Shown here one piece after another: positions 1 to 11,800 of a stretch of DNA of 64,000 nucleotides. The position numbers and the translations under genes are program-made. The stretch's first letter is position 1; each line of letters opens with the position of its first letter. The notes beneath the pieces were generated by a model. It was not told the DNA's origin. It ran no database searches and saw nothing but the letters and a program-made list of their open reading frames with translations. Origin of the DNA: Clytia hemisphaerica (lineage: Eukaryota > Cnidaria > Hydrozoa > Leptothecata > Clytiidae); the NCBI GenBank assembly GCA_902728285.1, contig CACVBU010000367.1, positions 1,116,001-1,180,000 on the forward strand, read 5' to 3'.

Positions 1-289
1 TTTAGAGCTTCAGCGTACTGGGCCAGAAAATACACAATCTGTTATCAGGTTACAAAACGATGAAGAGAGGGCGGTCATGGTAAAATCTCGTATCTATCTA
101 AAAATAGAAAGCATTGCGTAATGGTAGGCAAATGCAGTGATGTGATTGGCCTATCGCATTTATACCACTATCGAGTATTTCTATAAAGGTGAAGAGGGTG
201 TAAGGCGTATCTAGAAGGCGTCGAGGAATGGATTTCATGGGTTCTGGCTGGTTGTGTGGGCCTGTGTGTATCAGGGGGGATCGGGTTCA

Positions 290-860
290 ATAATCCGAAA
301 TGATAAGCCGTCGTCGAACATAGAGGTCGTCGTCGTCGCGCATAGAGGCCGTGGTCGGACATAGAGGTCGTCGCCGGACATAGAGGTCGTGGTCGGACAT
401 AGAAGTCGTCGTCGTTCATAGAGGTCTGTCAGCCCAATTTTTTTCGGTCTTTATTTTATAAGTTCTGGTCTGGAAATTTGACAACACAGTCTTCAAAATA
501 ACACCTTATCGTATTGGTGTATAGCAGAACGTCGTCTTCTTCGATAACATAGAGGTCTTGGCCGGACATAGAGGTCGTCGTCGAACATAGAGGTCTTGGC
601 CGGACATAGAGGTCGTCGTCGAACATAAAGGTCTTGGCCGGACATAGAGGTCTTGGCCGGACATAGAGGTCGTCGTCGAACATAGAGGTCTTGGCCGGAC
701 ATAAAGGTCTTGGCCGGACATAGAGGTTTTGGCCGGACATAGAGGTCTTGGCCGGACATAGAGGTCTTGGCCGGACATAGAGGTCTTGGCCGGACATAGA
801 GGTCGTCGTCGAACATAGAGGTCTTGGCCGGACATAGAGGTCGCCGCCGAACATAGAATT
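290..860. repeat. 19-bp minisatellite, left foldback arm
   Basis: Tandem 19-bp units reading, on the - strand, TCTATGTCCGGCCAAGACC alternating with TCTATGTTCGACGACGACC. The array is split by a unique 110-bp block at about 425-540. Because 19 is not a multiple of 3, the array is open in several frames and yields RPRPLC-type peptides; these are repeat translations, not proteins. Confidence 0.9.
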
Positions 861-1481
861 CGCCGGGGCGGTTTGCATCAACGAAGGCGGTTTATCTGGC
901 GGGGTGGTTCTTGCTCAGGGTGGTTTTTGCGAAGCGATTATACATGAGCGAAGCAGTTTTGCTATCGTGTGCATGTACCTTTAATAGGAAATAGGTGGCT
1001 GAACTAAAATTTTGTAAATCAACTTATTGGTAAGCCCAGGAAAAACAGCGGATTGATCTAGAAAAATACTTGCGGTACACATTTTCTATAAGCAACCGGG
1101 TTGCTAAGGGCTCAGGCCTCAAAATGGCCCAAAAAAATTAAGCAATTTGCTTAGCAATCCTGACGCCTCAAATCCAAATTAGCAACTTTTTTTCCTCAGC
1201 AATAAAAAAAACTCGGGCACAATTTTAGAAGAGAGCCTTGCAAACATTCGAAAGATGCCTTTACTGTCCATTTAAATTGAAAAATTGTCGAAAAATTCAA
1301 AATTGTGCTTTTCAACTATTTTAAGTTTGAAAATCTTTTGCCCTCCTGGATTTCGAAAAATCCTTAGCGAAAAATGGAATTGCTTTTTAAAAAATTTGTA
1401 GACTAGGAGCTATTGACGCAAACGCCATTTTGACCAAAATTTCAAAATAACAAAAAAACTTTTTAGAGTTGAAAACGAAGT

Positions 1482-1583
1482 AGCCAAGCAAGCTCGACAC
1501 TCGCTTGCTTCTTACTTCGCGCTCGATGGCAATTTCAAGACATCGAGTAAGAAGCATTAGCGAGCGTCGAGTTTGCTTGGCTA
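1482..1583. repeat. Imperfect hairpin inside foldback loop
   Basis: GCCAAGCAAGCTCGACACTC near 1483 pairs with the reverse complement around 1560-1582 (GCGTCGAGTTTGCTTGGC), with GCTTCTTAC / GTAAGAAGC continuing the stem. This is a second, smaller palindrome near the centre of the foldback element. Confidence 0.75.
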
Positions 1584-1799
1584 AAAACGAAGCGAAGAAC
1601 CAACAGAATTGCCTACAATGACTTATATTGAAAAAAAAAATCATCACCCCATTCATTGATCATTGATTAATTTCCAAAACATCTGAAATCTTCCAGACGA
1701 CTTTAGAGTCTGGCTGGGCAGAATAAAAATCAGAATGGCCACTTATCTGCGTCATCCAGTCTATCAAAAAGCTCTAAGTGACCTCCAGGCTAATGATCC

Positions 1800-2320
1800 C
1801 GTTGTTCGACGGCGACTTCTATGTCCGGCCAAGACCTCTATGTTCGACGACGACCTCTATGTCCGGCCAAGACCTCTATGTTCGACGACGACCTCTATGT
1901 CCGGCCAAGACCTCTATGTTCGACGACGACCTCTATGTCCGGCCAAGACCTCTATGTCCGGCCAAGACCTCTATGTTCGACGACGACCTCTATGTCCGGC
2001 CAAGACCTCTATGTTCGACGACGACCTCTATGTCCGGCCAAGACCTCTATGTTATCGAAGAAGACGACGTTCTGCCGTGACTTTGCTATACACAAATACG
2101 ATAAGGTGTTATTTTGAAGACTGTGTTGTCAAATTTCCAGACTAGAACTTATAAAATAAAGACCGAAAAAAATTGGGCTGAGACCTCTATGAACGACGAC
2201 GACTTATTCTATGTCCGACCACGACCTCTATGTCCGGCGACGACCTCTATGTCCGACCACGGCCTCTATGCGCGGCGACGACGACCTCTATGTTCGACGA
2301 CGGCTTATCATTTCGGATTA
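1800..2320. repeat. 19-bp minisatellite, right foldback arm
   Basis: The inverted counterpart of the array at 290-860, with the same two 19-bp variants and the same interrupting block (here about 2055-2185). Copy numbers of the two arms differ slightly, so the arms have changed length independently or by unequal exchange. Confidence 0.9.
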
Positions 2321-2720
2321 TTGAACCCGATCCCCCCTGATATGTGTGTATGGTGTATGTAGTACTGTGCAGTGGTGTGGTTATGTGGTCTACCTTTGGC
2401 TTGGCGCCTTGGGAATTAAAAAGAAATAGATAAGAGCTTGTACAGAGGACTTAACGACAACACCATTTTGATCTTTCCAGGCGGAACTAAGCTATTTTCA
2501 AACAACTGTTTATGGCTGCGCTATCTTTTTATACCAGGTATCATCAACATACAAAAAAGGTTTGCTCAACAACTTTCAGATCAATTTGTTCTGACTGACT
2601 GGTCAAACTCTGCTCTGGTCAACTGGTAAAATTGCATAATGTAATTGAGCCAAATTGACCAATCATTGCTCTAAAAAACACTTTGTTGAATGCTGAGCAA
2701 ATTTTTGGAAAGATAGACTA

Positions 2721-3681
2721 CAGTCAGGGAAATCCCTCAATTGTGGTAGTAATTTCTTACTGCAATTGCGGTATAAACGTCACTTTTAAATTTTTCATGT
2801 ACCGCAATTGCAGTATACTCAATCAAGAAACAGAATTCAAGATTCAAGGAGAAAACAGGCAATTTTTGTACATAATTGATCATATCTTTTTAACGCACAG
2901 ACAAAATATTTTTTCCGTAGATCAGATTCTTTTGATAAAGAAAAGCTATCTTCTCGTACGATTTTTTACAGTCGATGTTTGTTTATCTTTGTCGACCAAC
3001 GACCCTCGACATGGCCCGAGAATTCTCGGGCCTCTTCGGGCCATGTTCGGGCCAAGAGACCCTATCAATTCTTTTGGCCCGAATATTCGGGCCATGTTCG
3101 GGCCATGTTAAATGTTAAATTGATTCAGCATGTCCAGTCAAACAAAATAGTACAAAATAAGATTTGTCTGTTTTGTTTATATCGCTCAAAAAAACTTTAC
3201 GAGCTTCCCGTGGACACGCTTCAGTTTAAAACCAGGACCAGTTTACTAGCAAATATTTCCACCCTAAGTATATTTATAACTATGTTTGCATACCAAATAA
3301 GACATTTAATATTTATATGAATTTACAACATTCATATATTTAATATAATTAAGAGAAACCAAGTTTTTCTCAAAGAAAATGTTAAAAAAATTCAATCCTG
3401 AAATTACACGCCTGTTTAAATCATGTTTTCAAAAATTGGCCCGAATGTGGCACAGTGTGGCCCGCGTGTGGCCCGAACACGGCCCGAATTCTCGGGCCAG
3501 CTCGGGCCATACTCGGGCTTTACGCAAATTCCAATAAAAGTTTTGGCCCGAGAATTCTCGGGCCATGTCGAGGGTCGTGTCGACCAGCACTATATGTAGC
3601 TGTTGTAAGCCTTTCTAGGCTAATCACGATTGAAAACTACTGCAATTGCAGTATACCGCAATTGAGGGATTTCCCTGACTG
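2721..3681. mobile_element. hAT5-like non-autonomous element (5-bp TSD), interrupted
   Basis: Terminal inverted repeats CAGTCAGGGAAATCCCTCAA (about 23 bp) start at 2721 and end at 3681, flanked by direct GACTA copies at 2716-2720 and 3682-3686. CAG...CTG ends with 5-bp duplications are the pattern of the hAT5 group. Subterminal TGCAATTGC palindromes follow each TIR. Without the inner insertion (2999-3578 plus one 8-bp duplication) the element would be about 373 bp. No coding capacity. Confidence 0.85.
2999..3578. mobile_element. hAT-like MITE with 8-bp TSD, nested
   Basis: The ends are inverted copies of ACGACCCTCGACATGGCCCG, continuing through GAGAATTCTCGGGCC. An exact 8-bp duplication GTCGACCA lies at 2991-2998 and 3579-3586. 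GGCCCGA/TCGGGCC words recur through both subterminal regions, typical of repeated transposase-binding motifs. The element sits inside the 5-bp-TSD element at 2721-3681, so it is the younger insertion. Open frames across it are not genes. Confidence 0.88.
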
Positions 3682-3686
3682 GACTA

Positions 3687-5896
3687 ACTAGCGGTAGCAA
3701 AGTTTTAAAGTTAGTGTTATAAAGCTCTAGTAAGATAAAGGCATGTGAAAACATGACTTAGGTTTTGCATCATTTCCAGACTGGCTATACAACAAAGGCT
3801 GGTACATTGTAGATGTGTCTAGTCTGGTCTAGGATCTCACAGTCTCAAAACAAAAGCAACAACAGGTTTGCTATCATCATTTGGTTTTTTCTTCATTTAG
3901 TCTTATAATTTAGTGTGTGTAAACGTTCATACCCTCCAAACCACAATCAGAAGAGTGCAGAGCTGCATTTTTGATTCTAAGATCTCGAGATTTAAACACA
4001 ATAGGTAAATGAAGTGACATCCCTGCAACTGAAACCATGACAAATAAACTTTTACTGTTAGCTATTTAATTTTTTGTTTTGATTTCAAAAGGCTAACACC
4101 AAGTTATAAAATGATTCACCATTCACCATTGTGATTATTAAAAGGTCTATTACCATAATTTGGTCTAATGTCGACATCCCCTATCCCTCCTGCTCTAAAT
4201 TCGGCACCCTTTTCTAGAGCTGAAAAATTCGAAATTCGAAATGTCGAAATTATTTTATTTGCTTAGAAGTAAGAAAGATAAATCTTTTTTTCAATCACCG
4301 ATTCAGACTTTCATATTATTCCTATCTTTAAAGAAGGGTGTCGAAATTAGAAGACGGATTAGACCAACTTACGGTATTAGAGAACCCACTGTCCGGTATG
4401 ATACTTGCTATAGTAATTGCAGTTAATGTAAAATTCTTTGTCTATTTTTAAACAAAATATTGAGCCCAAACGATCACTCAGTACTCACCTGACAACATCT
4501 TCTGGAAACTTCCACATGACAAATGTTTGCATTATATTATAGCCAGCTTGCATATTTTGTATCTTACAGTCCATGAAATTTACTTGCTTCTGAAAATAAC
4601 CCCTCCAATTGCCACTTGAGGACAACCATTTTGTTTGGTCCCACTGGGTTTGGTCAAGCATTTGTACATAAAAATCAGTTTTTCGAGAAGTGTTTTTAAA
4701 CATCTGATGATTGCGTATGTAGCATGAAACTTTTAGTTATGTATTTTACATGGTGATTTTTGAAATATAACTTTATTTACATAGTCTAAAAAAACGTTAA
4801 CCAACAGAAAAAAAATCATTTTGTATATATTGGCAAAGAAACAAACCTGTGGAAAACCCTGTGTGATATTTGCCTGACTGCAAACAGACTGCTGCTGTGT
4901 CTTGTGTTGACACTTCCAATTTTCAAAACTTTCAAAATGACAATGAACAACATGTACACATATCTTTTTATTTATAAGAGCTAAGAATCATGGCTTGATC
5001 TGGCCTGCTTCTGGAAAAAGCTATGAATATGTAGGTTGTGTCTCAAGTTTTGCTAAATTAATTCTATCCTAATACCAACTTATTAATCAATCCCCTTGTT
5101 CCTGTGTCTGGTCTAGTCAGGACAATCTTAAAAACTAATAAATCTAGGTTTATATACTTTTTTATAAAGACGTTAATACTAATTGATTTTAACATATTTA
5201 TACAATTACTTAATTTATTATAATCATGCAATAAATATCATCCATTTATTTGTATTTTCATAACTCTCTTATATTTTATTTTACAATTTTATTAGGTCCA
5301 CATCAGTATTTTACTGCATTGTATATTTACAAAACTTAGACCTTCTTTACCAAATAAATTAATAATAATCATAATCATAATTTCATAGACCAAAAATGAC
5401 TTGATAGAAATGTTTTCTTAAACTTTGATCATTATCATTACCTGACACATTACCTAAGGTACCTTGGAATGATTTTGTATGATATTTTTTATACACCTGG
5501 TCATGTCAGGACCAATGTATTGTTGTTTTATGATGACAATGTTGTTTCATTCAGCTTCCCTTGTCATTATGTATCTAGATTGTGTCTGGATTTTTTATAA
5601 ACAAATAATTTTTTTGCTCCCAAATGGTTCCTTAATTTTGTCTAGCTCAGTTTTAAATTTATTTTCGTCTTATCCGCTCAAACTTTTTACAAGGATAAGT
5701 CAGAAGTAAGAATTGTTAACTATTCGAACATGTCCCAAATGCCAAAAGTCAGCCAGCTATTTATCAGTGTAATGTATAAACTATGGTTATAGGAATTTAA
5801 AAAAGTCTCAAACATCAACAAGCTTAAAGTCAAAGATATCAATAATCAAACAGAATTAGTGTACTGTAAGGCATACAATTATTGGCTATTCAAGCC
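3687..5896. other. Intergenic, no gene seen
   Basis: AT-rich sequence with only short, low-complexity open frames and no convincing exon. It holds the presumed promoter and 5' leader of the + strand gene that starts at 5897, but I could not pick out a TATA box or initiator with confidence. Confidence 0.5.
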
Positions 5897-8800
5897 ATGG
5901 CATCAGGTAAATATATTATTATTTATTTTTTTAAATGAAGTAAGAAATTTTTATCTTTATTACTATCATATGGAACAAAATATATGAAATCAAAAAGTAA
6001 TAAGAAATTTATATATTATCTTGACCCTTATATTGAAAGTGATTTTAAAGTTATTATTTGGACTTTTTTGGACAATAAAAATTTATTAAAAAGTGTCTTC
6101 TTGTTTACCAAAAACAGTTATTTAATCTGCTTTTTTTTAAGCGATTTACTTGTCATTTTTTCAAGGTTCTACTACATCTGACACCAATAAAATCATGCAA
6201 TCAGATGACTGGACTGTACCGGGTAAAGCCTTTTTTGTATTTGTACTCTCATAGCATAATTTATCGGGTTGAATTTGTCAAAAAAAAATTCATTTTTTTG
6301 TTTTATCATTTTATTATGCTTTCACAAGAAGCTTAAGACATGAAGTTCAAGTATAATTAGTTTTTACAAAGGATTGACTACAACTAGTACAAAAATGCAA
6401 TAATTGTTTGGTTGTAGTGATATCTTTGACAAGTTTTCCCAAAATATTTTGCAGCAATTTTGTATATACCATGAAGAACCTTTTTATTTTATATACCTTT
6501 AGGACCTTCTACAGCATCTATGCCAGCTACTGATACAGAAAGATCAATAAATTCTACGTTTTGGGAAGGTATTCTAATTGTAATTATTTTTCAGTCATTT
6601 TTTTTATGTGCATTGTTGCCTCTTACTTTGTTACTTTTACCTTTTTGTACATTCCGTTTAATTGGGTCTTCTCTTATTTTGTTTAGATATCAATGAATCA
6701 ACTTCTAATGCCTTCGACAAGATTATCAAGACCAGCGAGGCGTGCTACCTTATCCATTCTATTGATGTTATCTTGGAAGCAGCTTCCCACGAAAGCCATT
6801 TGAGTCTGCTCTCATGTGAACAAAGCCTACTTAATCTGGCTAGTTCAAATGAAACAGCAGGCATATTTTTTGCATGTTCATTCGAGTTAACCAACGAAAA
6901 CATGGTTATCACACGCTATTTTGAGCATGGTTGCTATTCCGGATACTTCAGGTAGCTCTTGAATGCTTTATAAATAAATAAATTTCACGTAATGGTTTAG
7001 TCATTTTGGCAACTCCAATAATTCTGGAAAGTAATTTAATGTTTCTTCACCTAAACTCAGTCAATCGACAGCAATCGTGAACTGGCCAATCATTGTACAT
7101 TAAAATGAACATAATTTACACCTTTTACTTCAGAAAATATGGCGAAACCTTGGTCAATAACAAACTTGGGTGTACTTCATTATCGTTAAAAACGTTTAAC
7201 GGAGCAGATATTACGAACGAGGAAATGAGAAGCAGTATGAAACGACAGAAATTGAAATCGAAAGGTATGCAAAACAGAAAATAAAAATTTTAAATTCGTG
7301 TACTTGGGTTTTTTTGTTTATACGAATCATTTGATACTTTTGTCATAATATTTTAGGTTAAAAACTTTTGATGGACTTTCATTGGCTTCATAAATCGTGA
7401 TCATAATCACAATCGCACCGAAGGAAGTACAATTCTTATTAGTATATTGAGCCTAATTATAGTACCTAATTTTTTTTCACAGGAAATTCAAGGCAGCGAG
7501 GCTATTACTCTAATAACTTAAGGACCAACAAATCGAGCGTGGTGCTGCGTGGTGAACTCTTTGAAAACTCTATTAACAGAGCTAGACGCCAGAGCTGAAA
7601 TTAAACCTTTGGGTTGTATAGTATTGGTCGATAAAGCAACGACTAAAACTAACGATTCTGACAACAGGTAATGTCTCCATTCATTATGTTTCTAGGTTTA
7701 ACTTTTTTTTTTGACAGATTGACAAAAAAACAAAGACAAAATACTTATTTTACTTTCTTACGACGGTTCCGAAGTGTCACTGTTTCACTACGGAATTTTC
7801 GATGTTCCTTAACAAAACTTTTATCCCAAATTCGTCAAAAAAATCTTTCACGATGAAACGTCGTTTTTCAATATATTTTAGAACAGCTCCGAGGTCGATC
7901 CTAGTGGAGTTTTGTGATGAAACAGTGACTTCTTAGGTTCATCGTAAATCTTTTTACGATTTTTAATTATATTTTCATATCACAAGCTGAATTTTAAAAA
8001 GTGAAACATCCTCAGAAAAATTGAAATTTATATTATTGCTTAGAGCCTTCTATTATGTAATTCCTCATCTCTTCGACATCTTCGAGTGATTAAATGACAC
8101 CTTTTTGCTTAGACTGGACATGACGACTGCTGACTACGACACCATTACCCGTGCTAAAAAAATCCATAATTGGTGAGGATCTTTTAAGTTCCTTTAAGTA
8201 AGAAAAAGGGACTGACGTTTTTAAAATAATTTTTGAGAAATATCCTGGGTACATTTTAAACATTGTGTTTTTGGAAAGGTTTTCAAAATGCACCTTGCCT
8301 CTGCGCTACAACATTTTTGATTATTTTTTGTATTTTAATTATGCTCTTTGATTACTTTGACTCGACAATTTACACGACAGATACTGCGGTAAGTTTACAA
8401 TTATTTCTGTTCATTTCTTTAAATGAATGCATGTACTTTGTTGAAGTGCGTTCTTTATATGAAATATACTGATGTTGAAATGAAATCAATTTGTGTCGTT
8501 AATTATTTTTTTAATCCTTTCACAGCCTTCGTTCTCGTCATACAGTGTTTTTAAAATGATTCTGAAATTGAATCCAATAAGTGCTATTTTTCGGGGAGAA
8601 CTGATCTTGATAGAAACTTATAAACCACGAAATTTGTTAGAACTATAAATATAGATTAGATTTAAAACCATTTTGCATACCACGCTGTTTTGCACGGGTA
8701 GTTTTTGAGAACACACCTTGAAAATTGACCAAATGATAAGTTTGTGCTATGAATTCTGCCTGAGCTGTTATTTTCATGAACATTAAAGGAACATAACGGT

Positions 8801-11800
8801 TGAAAAATGTAAACATCGAGCGAGTCACGTGTCATCAAGCGAAACAATTAAAATCGCATGTCAAAACAAACTTGTAAAACAATTGAAACATGTTTTGTAA
8901 ATTTCGTACCTTATTATGTCCCTTTAAAGGTTCACAAATTTTCAGTCAGTACAATAAAAATACCCCTGGTTACTATTTATTCCAGGGTTACATACTTGGC
9001 GGTACTGGACCAGTGCCGAAAATGTGTACTAATTTTTTTATTTTTTTTTTTTTTTTTTTGTAACTTGTTTTCGGAATGGAGTTTTGATCACCACCCTTTT
9101 GTATCTTGGTACAAAATTGAAATATGCCTTCAATGTAGGTAAACTACCCCTAAATCACCTGGAAATACCTGGTACAATCCTGATAGTACCACCCCAAAAA
9201 TGTTTTAAAAACTAGAGAGCCCAGTACTGAAAAAAAATAAGATACGTATTTCGAGCGCTAACAGCGCATCATGCACCATTTCCCCATACTGCCGATTAAA
9301 TTGATTGAATTCCTTGCAAAACGTTTCCTACTCGCTCACTCAATTACAATCCAATCACGTATACCTGAATCCCGCATTCAATGGTTGTCAATATGTTCAA
9401 ACTGATATCCCTCTTTCAAGATAGATAACCATTGTCAGATGACAATACATTGAATCTCTTTTCTTGTTCAGGTATTTATCAAGTCAGAGAGCCTTTAACG
9501 AGGGCATCGATTGGGAAGGCAGCCTTGTGACTTACAAGTTAGAGAACTTGAACCAGCATTCCAACGAAACCAAATCATTGTTTCAAACTAGTGATTATAC
9601 GGGACCGCTTTGTTTACAAGAACAGCTAGATATCATTTCCCTTCTGCCAAATAATCATCACTTTCTATGGTCTTTGAACGATCCCACTGAACGACAGGTC
9701 AAATTCGTACAGAGATTCAGCACTTGTAAAAAGTATCCTTGTGGCTCACCGAGAAATCGAATCGTGAATACGGTTGTTTACAATGCCTCGCCGAGCTGCA
9801 TCATTAAATCTATCCACGTAATGCTCAATCTGTATGAGGACCCTGCGATCAAAGCTCCGCCATCAAAAGAAGAAAATGTGTTTTCAATAAAAAGAAGAGA
9901 GCTGTTATTGATACTTCTTTCATCTGTTCTCATCTTGGTATCGATGAAGAGCATGTTATAAAATTGTCGGAAAATATCTCGTCGATCGCTAATCATCAGA
10001 GTAAGGAAGAAAGATTGTACCTCCTTTACGTGGAAAAACTTTTCTCGACGGGTTGTTTGAATTGGAGGGTATCAAAAACTCCTTCGATTCAAGTTATTTT
10101 GATGAACGACATGGATCCTACAAATGGTGAATTCAAGGTATATATTACATTGGTTCTCGTCTTAAAACGTCTGGTATATAAATATAGGAGTCATTCTGCG
10201 CCTTCCCTCATCGGAATTCGAAACTTTACGCCCAAGGTTGGGTAAATCATCGATTGTCGGATATTTCGACCACTTTTCTTCATTCTTGGGCTTAGCTCAT
10301 CGGAATTCGAAACTCTACGCCCAAGGTTGGGTAAATCATCGATTGTCGAATATTTCGAACACTTTTTTTTTCTTTCTTGGGCTTAGCTCATCGAAATTCG
10401 AAATTTTACGTCCAGAGTTGGGTAAATCATCAATTGTCGAATATTTCGACCACTTTTCTTCATTCTTGGGCTTAGCTCATCGGAATTCGAAATTCTATCT
10501 AATCCCAAGGTTGGTTAATAAATCATTGTTTATAGAATATTTCGACCACTTTATTTTTTCTCTTGGGCTTAGCTCATCGGAATTCGAAACTTTACACCCA
10601 AGGTTTGGTAAATAGTCGTTTATCTAATATTTTGACCACTCTTTTTTTTTCATTCTTGGGCTTAGCTCATCGGAATTCGAAATTCTATCTAAGCCCAAGG
10701 TTGGGTAAATAGTCGTTTATCTAATATTTTGACCACTTTTCTTCATTCTTGGGCTTAGCTCATCGGAATTCGAAACTCTACGCCCAAGGTTTGGTAAATA
10801 GTCGTTTATCTAATATTTCGACCACTTTTCTTCATTCTTGGGCTTAGCTCATCGGAATTCGAAATTCTATCTAAGCCCAAGGTTGGGTAAATCATTGTTT
10901 ATAGAATATTTCGACCACTTTATTTTTTCTCTTGGGCTTAGCTCATCGGAATTCGAAACTCTACTCCCAAGGTTGGGTAAATAGTCGTTTATCTAATATT
11001 TTGACCACCTTTTTTCATTCTTGGGCTTAGTCATCGGAATTCCGCCAAAACTCTGGAGACATTCGATTCTCTGCTTTTAGTTTTAGCATTCGGAAAGCTT
11101 AACTAAATTGACGATACTTTATCGCTTCAATGCGATACCCATCATAATTTTTTGCAAATGCGCTACTATGGTTGTGTTTTCGTTACCGTCGTCGAAAGAA
11201 ATTTTACTTGAAAATTCACTATCAGTTTTTAAAAAGCTAACCGCGCCGCTAAGGGTTGATAGGTGTCTCTATCCTAGCTCATCGGAATTTGAGAATCATA
11301 ATTGAGAGTAGATTTATTATAATAGATTTTTAACACATTTAGCATTTCCTTTTAGGATAAGGATTTCGTTCATGTCACGATTATCGGTACAACGTCTGGT
11401 CCAATAATAAGATGCTCCTGTAGTTTGTACGGCTTACTGAATTCAACTTTAAACGAGGAGGAAATCAGCGGACCGGTGGAATTTGAAGGGATGAATTGTT
11501 GTCACTGTCGCTTTGCAAAAGATATTCTTAAAATCAAGCCCATGATGTTTGTGCCGAATGAGAATGACGAGACTTCCATAGAAAGAAGCTACTTTAATGA
11601 AGAGTTGATTTCGAAGGCCGAATCATATATCAAGAAGCCGATTGTTCAATTACCATCAAAAAGTAACGTTTTCAAATTTTCAGTGGTAACAAAAGAAAAC
11701 GAGGCAGAGCTAATTACCATTTATAGAAATAAAAAGAAGAAGCGAAAAGTCATCACATGCCACAACTCATTTTGCCAATCCAAACCTTCCAGAGAAAGGT

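Larger units (their letters stand above)
269..2342. mobile_element. Foldback transposon with minisatellite terminal inverted repeats
   Basis: A long inverted repeat: the left arm (269 to about 854) reappears reverse-complemented as the right arm (about 1806 to 2342). Both ends carry TATCAGGGGGGATCGGG. The element is flanked by TGTGTG at 263-268 and 2343-2348, extendable to TGTGTGTA, so a 6-8 bp target duplication is likely. Each arm is mostly a 19-bp tandem unit in two alternating variants (one with GGCCAAGACC, one with GACGACGACC after TCTATGT), plus a unique block at about 420-550 and 2040-2190. The interior (855-1805) has no credible gene. Superfamily not assigned. Confidence 0.85.

Noticed and set aside
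290-881. Overlapping 80-140 codon frames with RPRPLC / SGQDLY peptides (also 1735-2362)
   Set aside because: They follow the 19-bp tandem repeat in all three frames of both arms; repeat translations, not proteins.
7772-7932. Possible TIR pair around GTCACTGTTTCA / TGAAACAGTGAC
   Set aside because: Short match, no target duplication and poor symmetry beyond 12 bp.
10209-11045. CRISPR-like array
   Set aside because: Units are contiguous 90-bp tandem repeats without unique spacers, in an animal intron.
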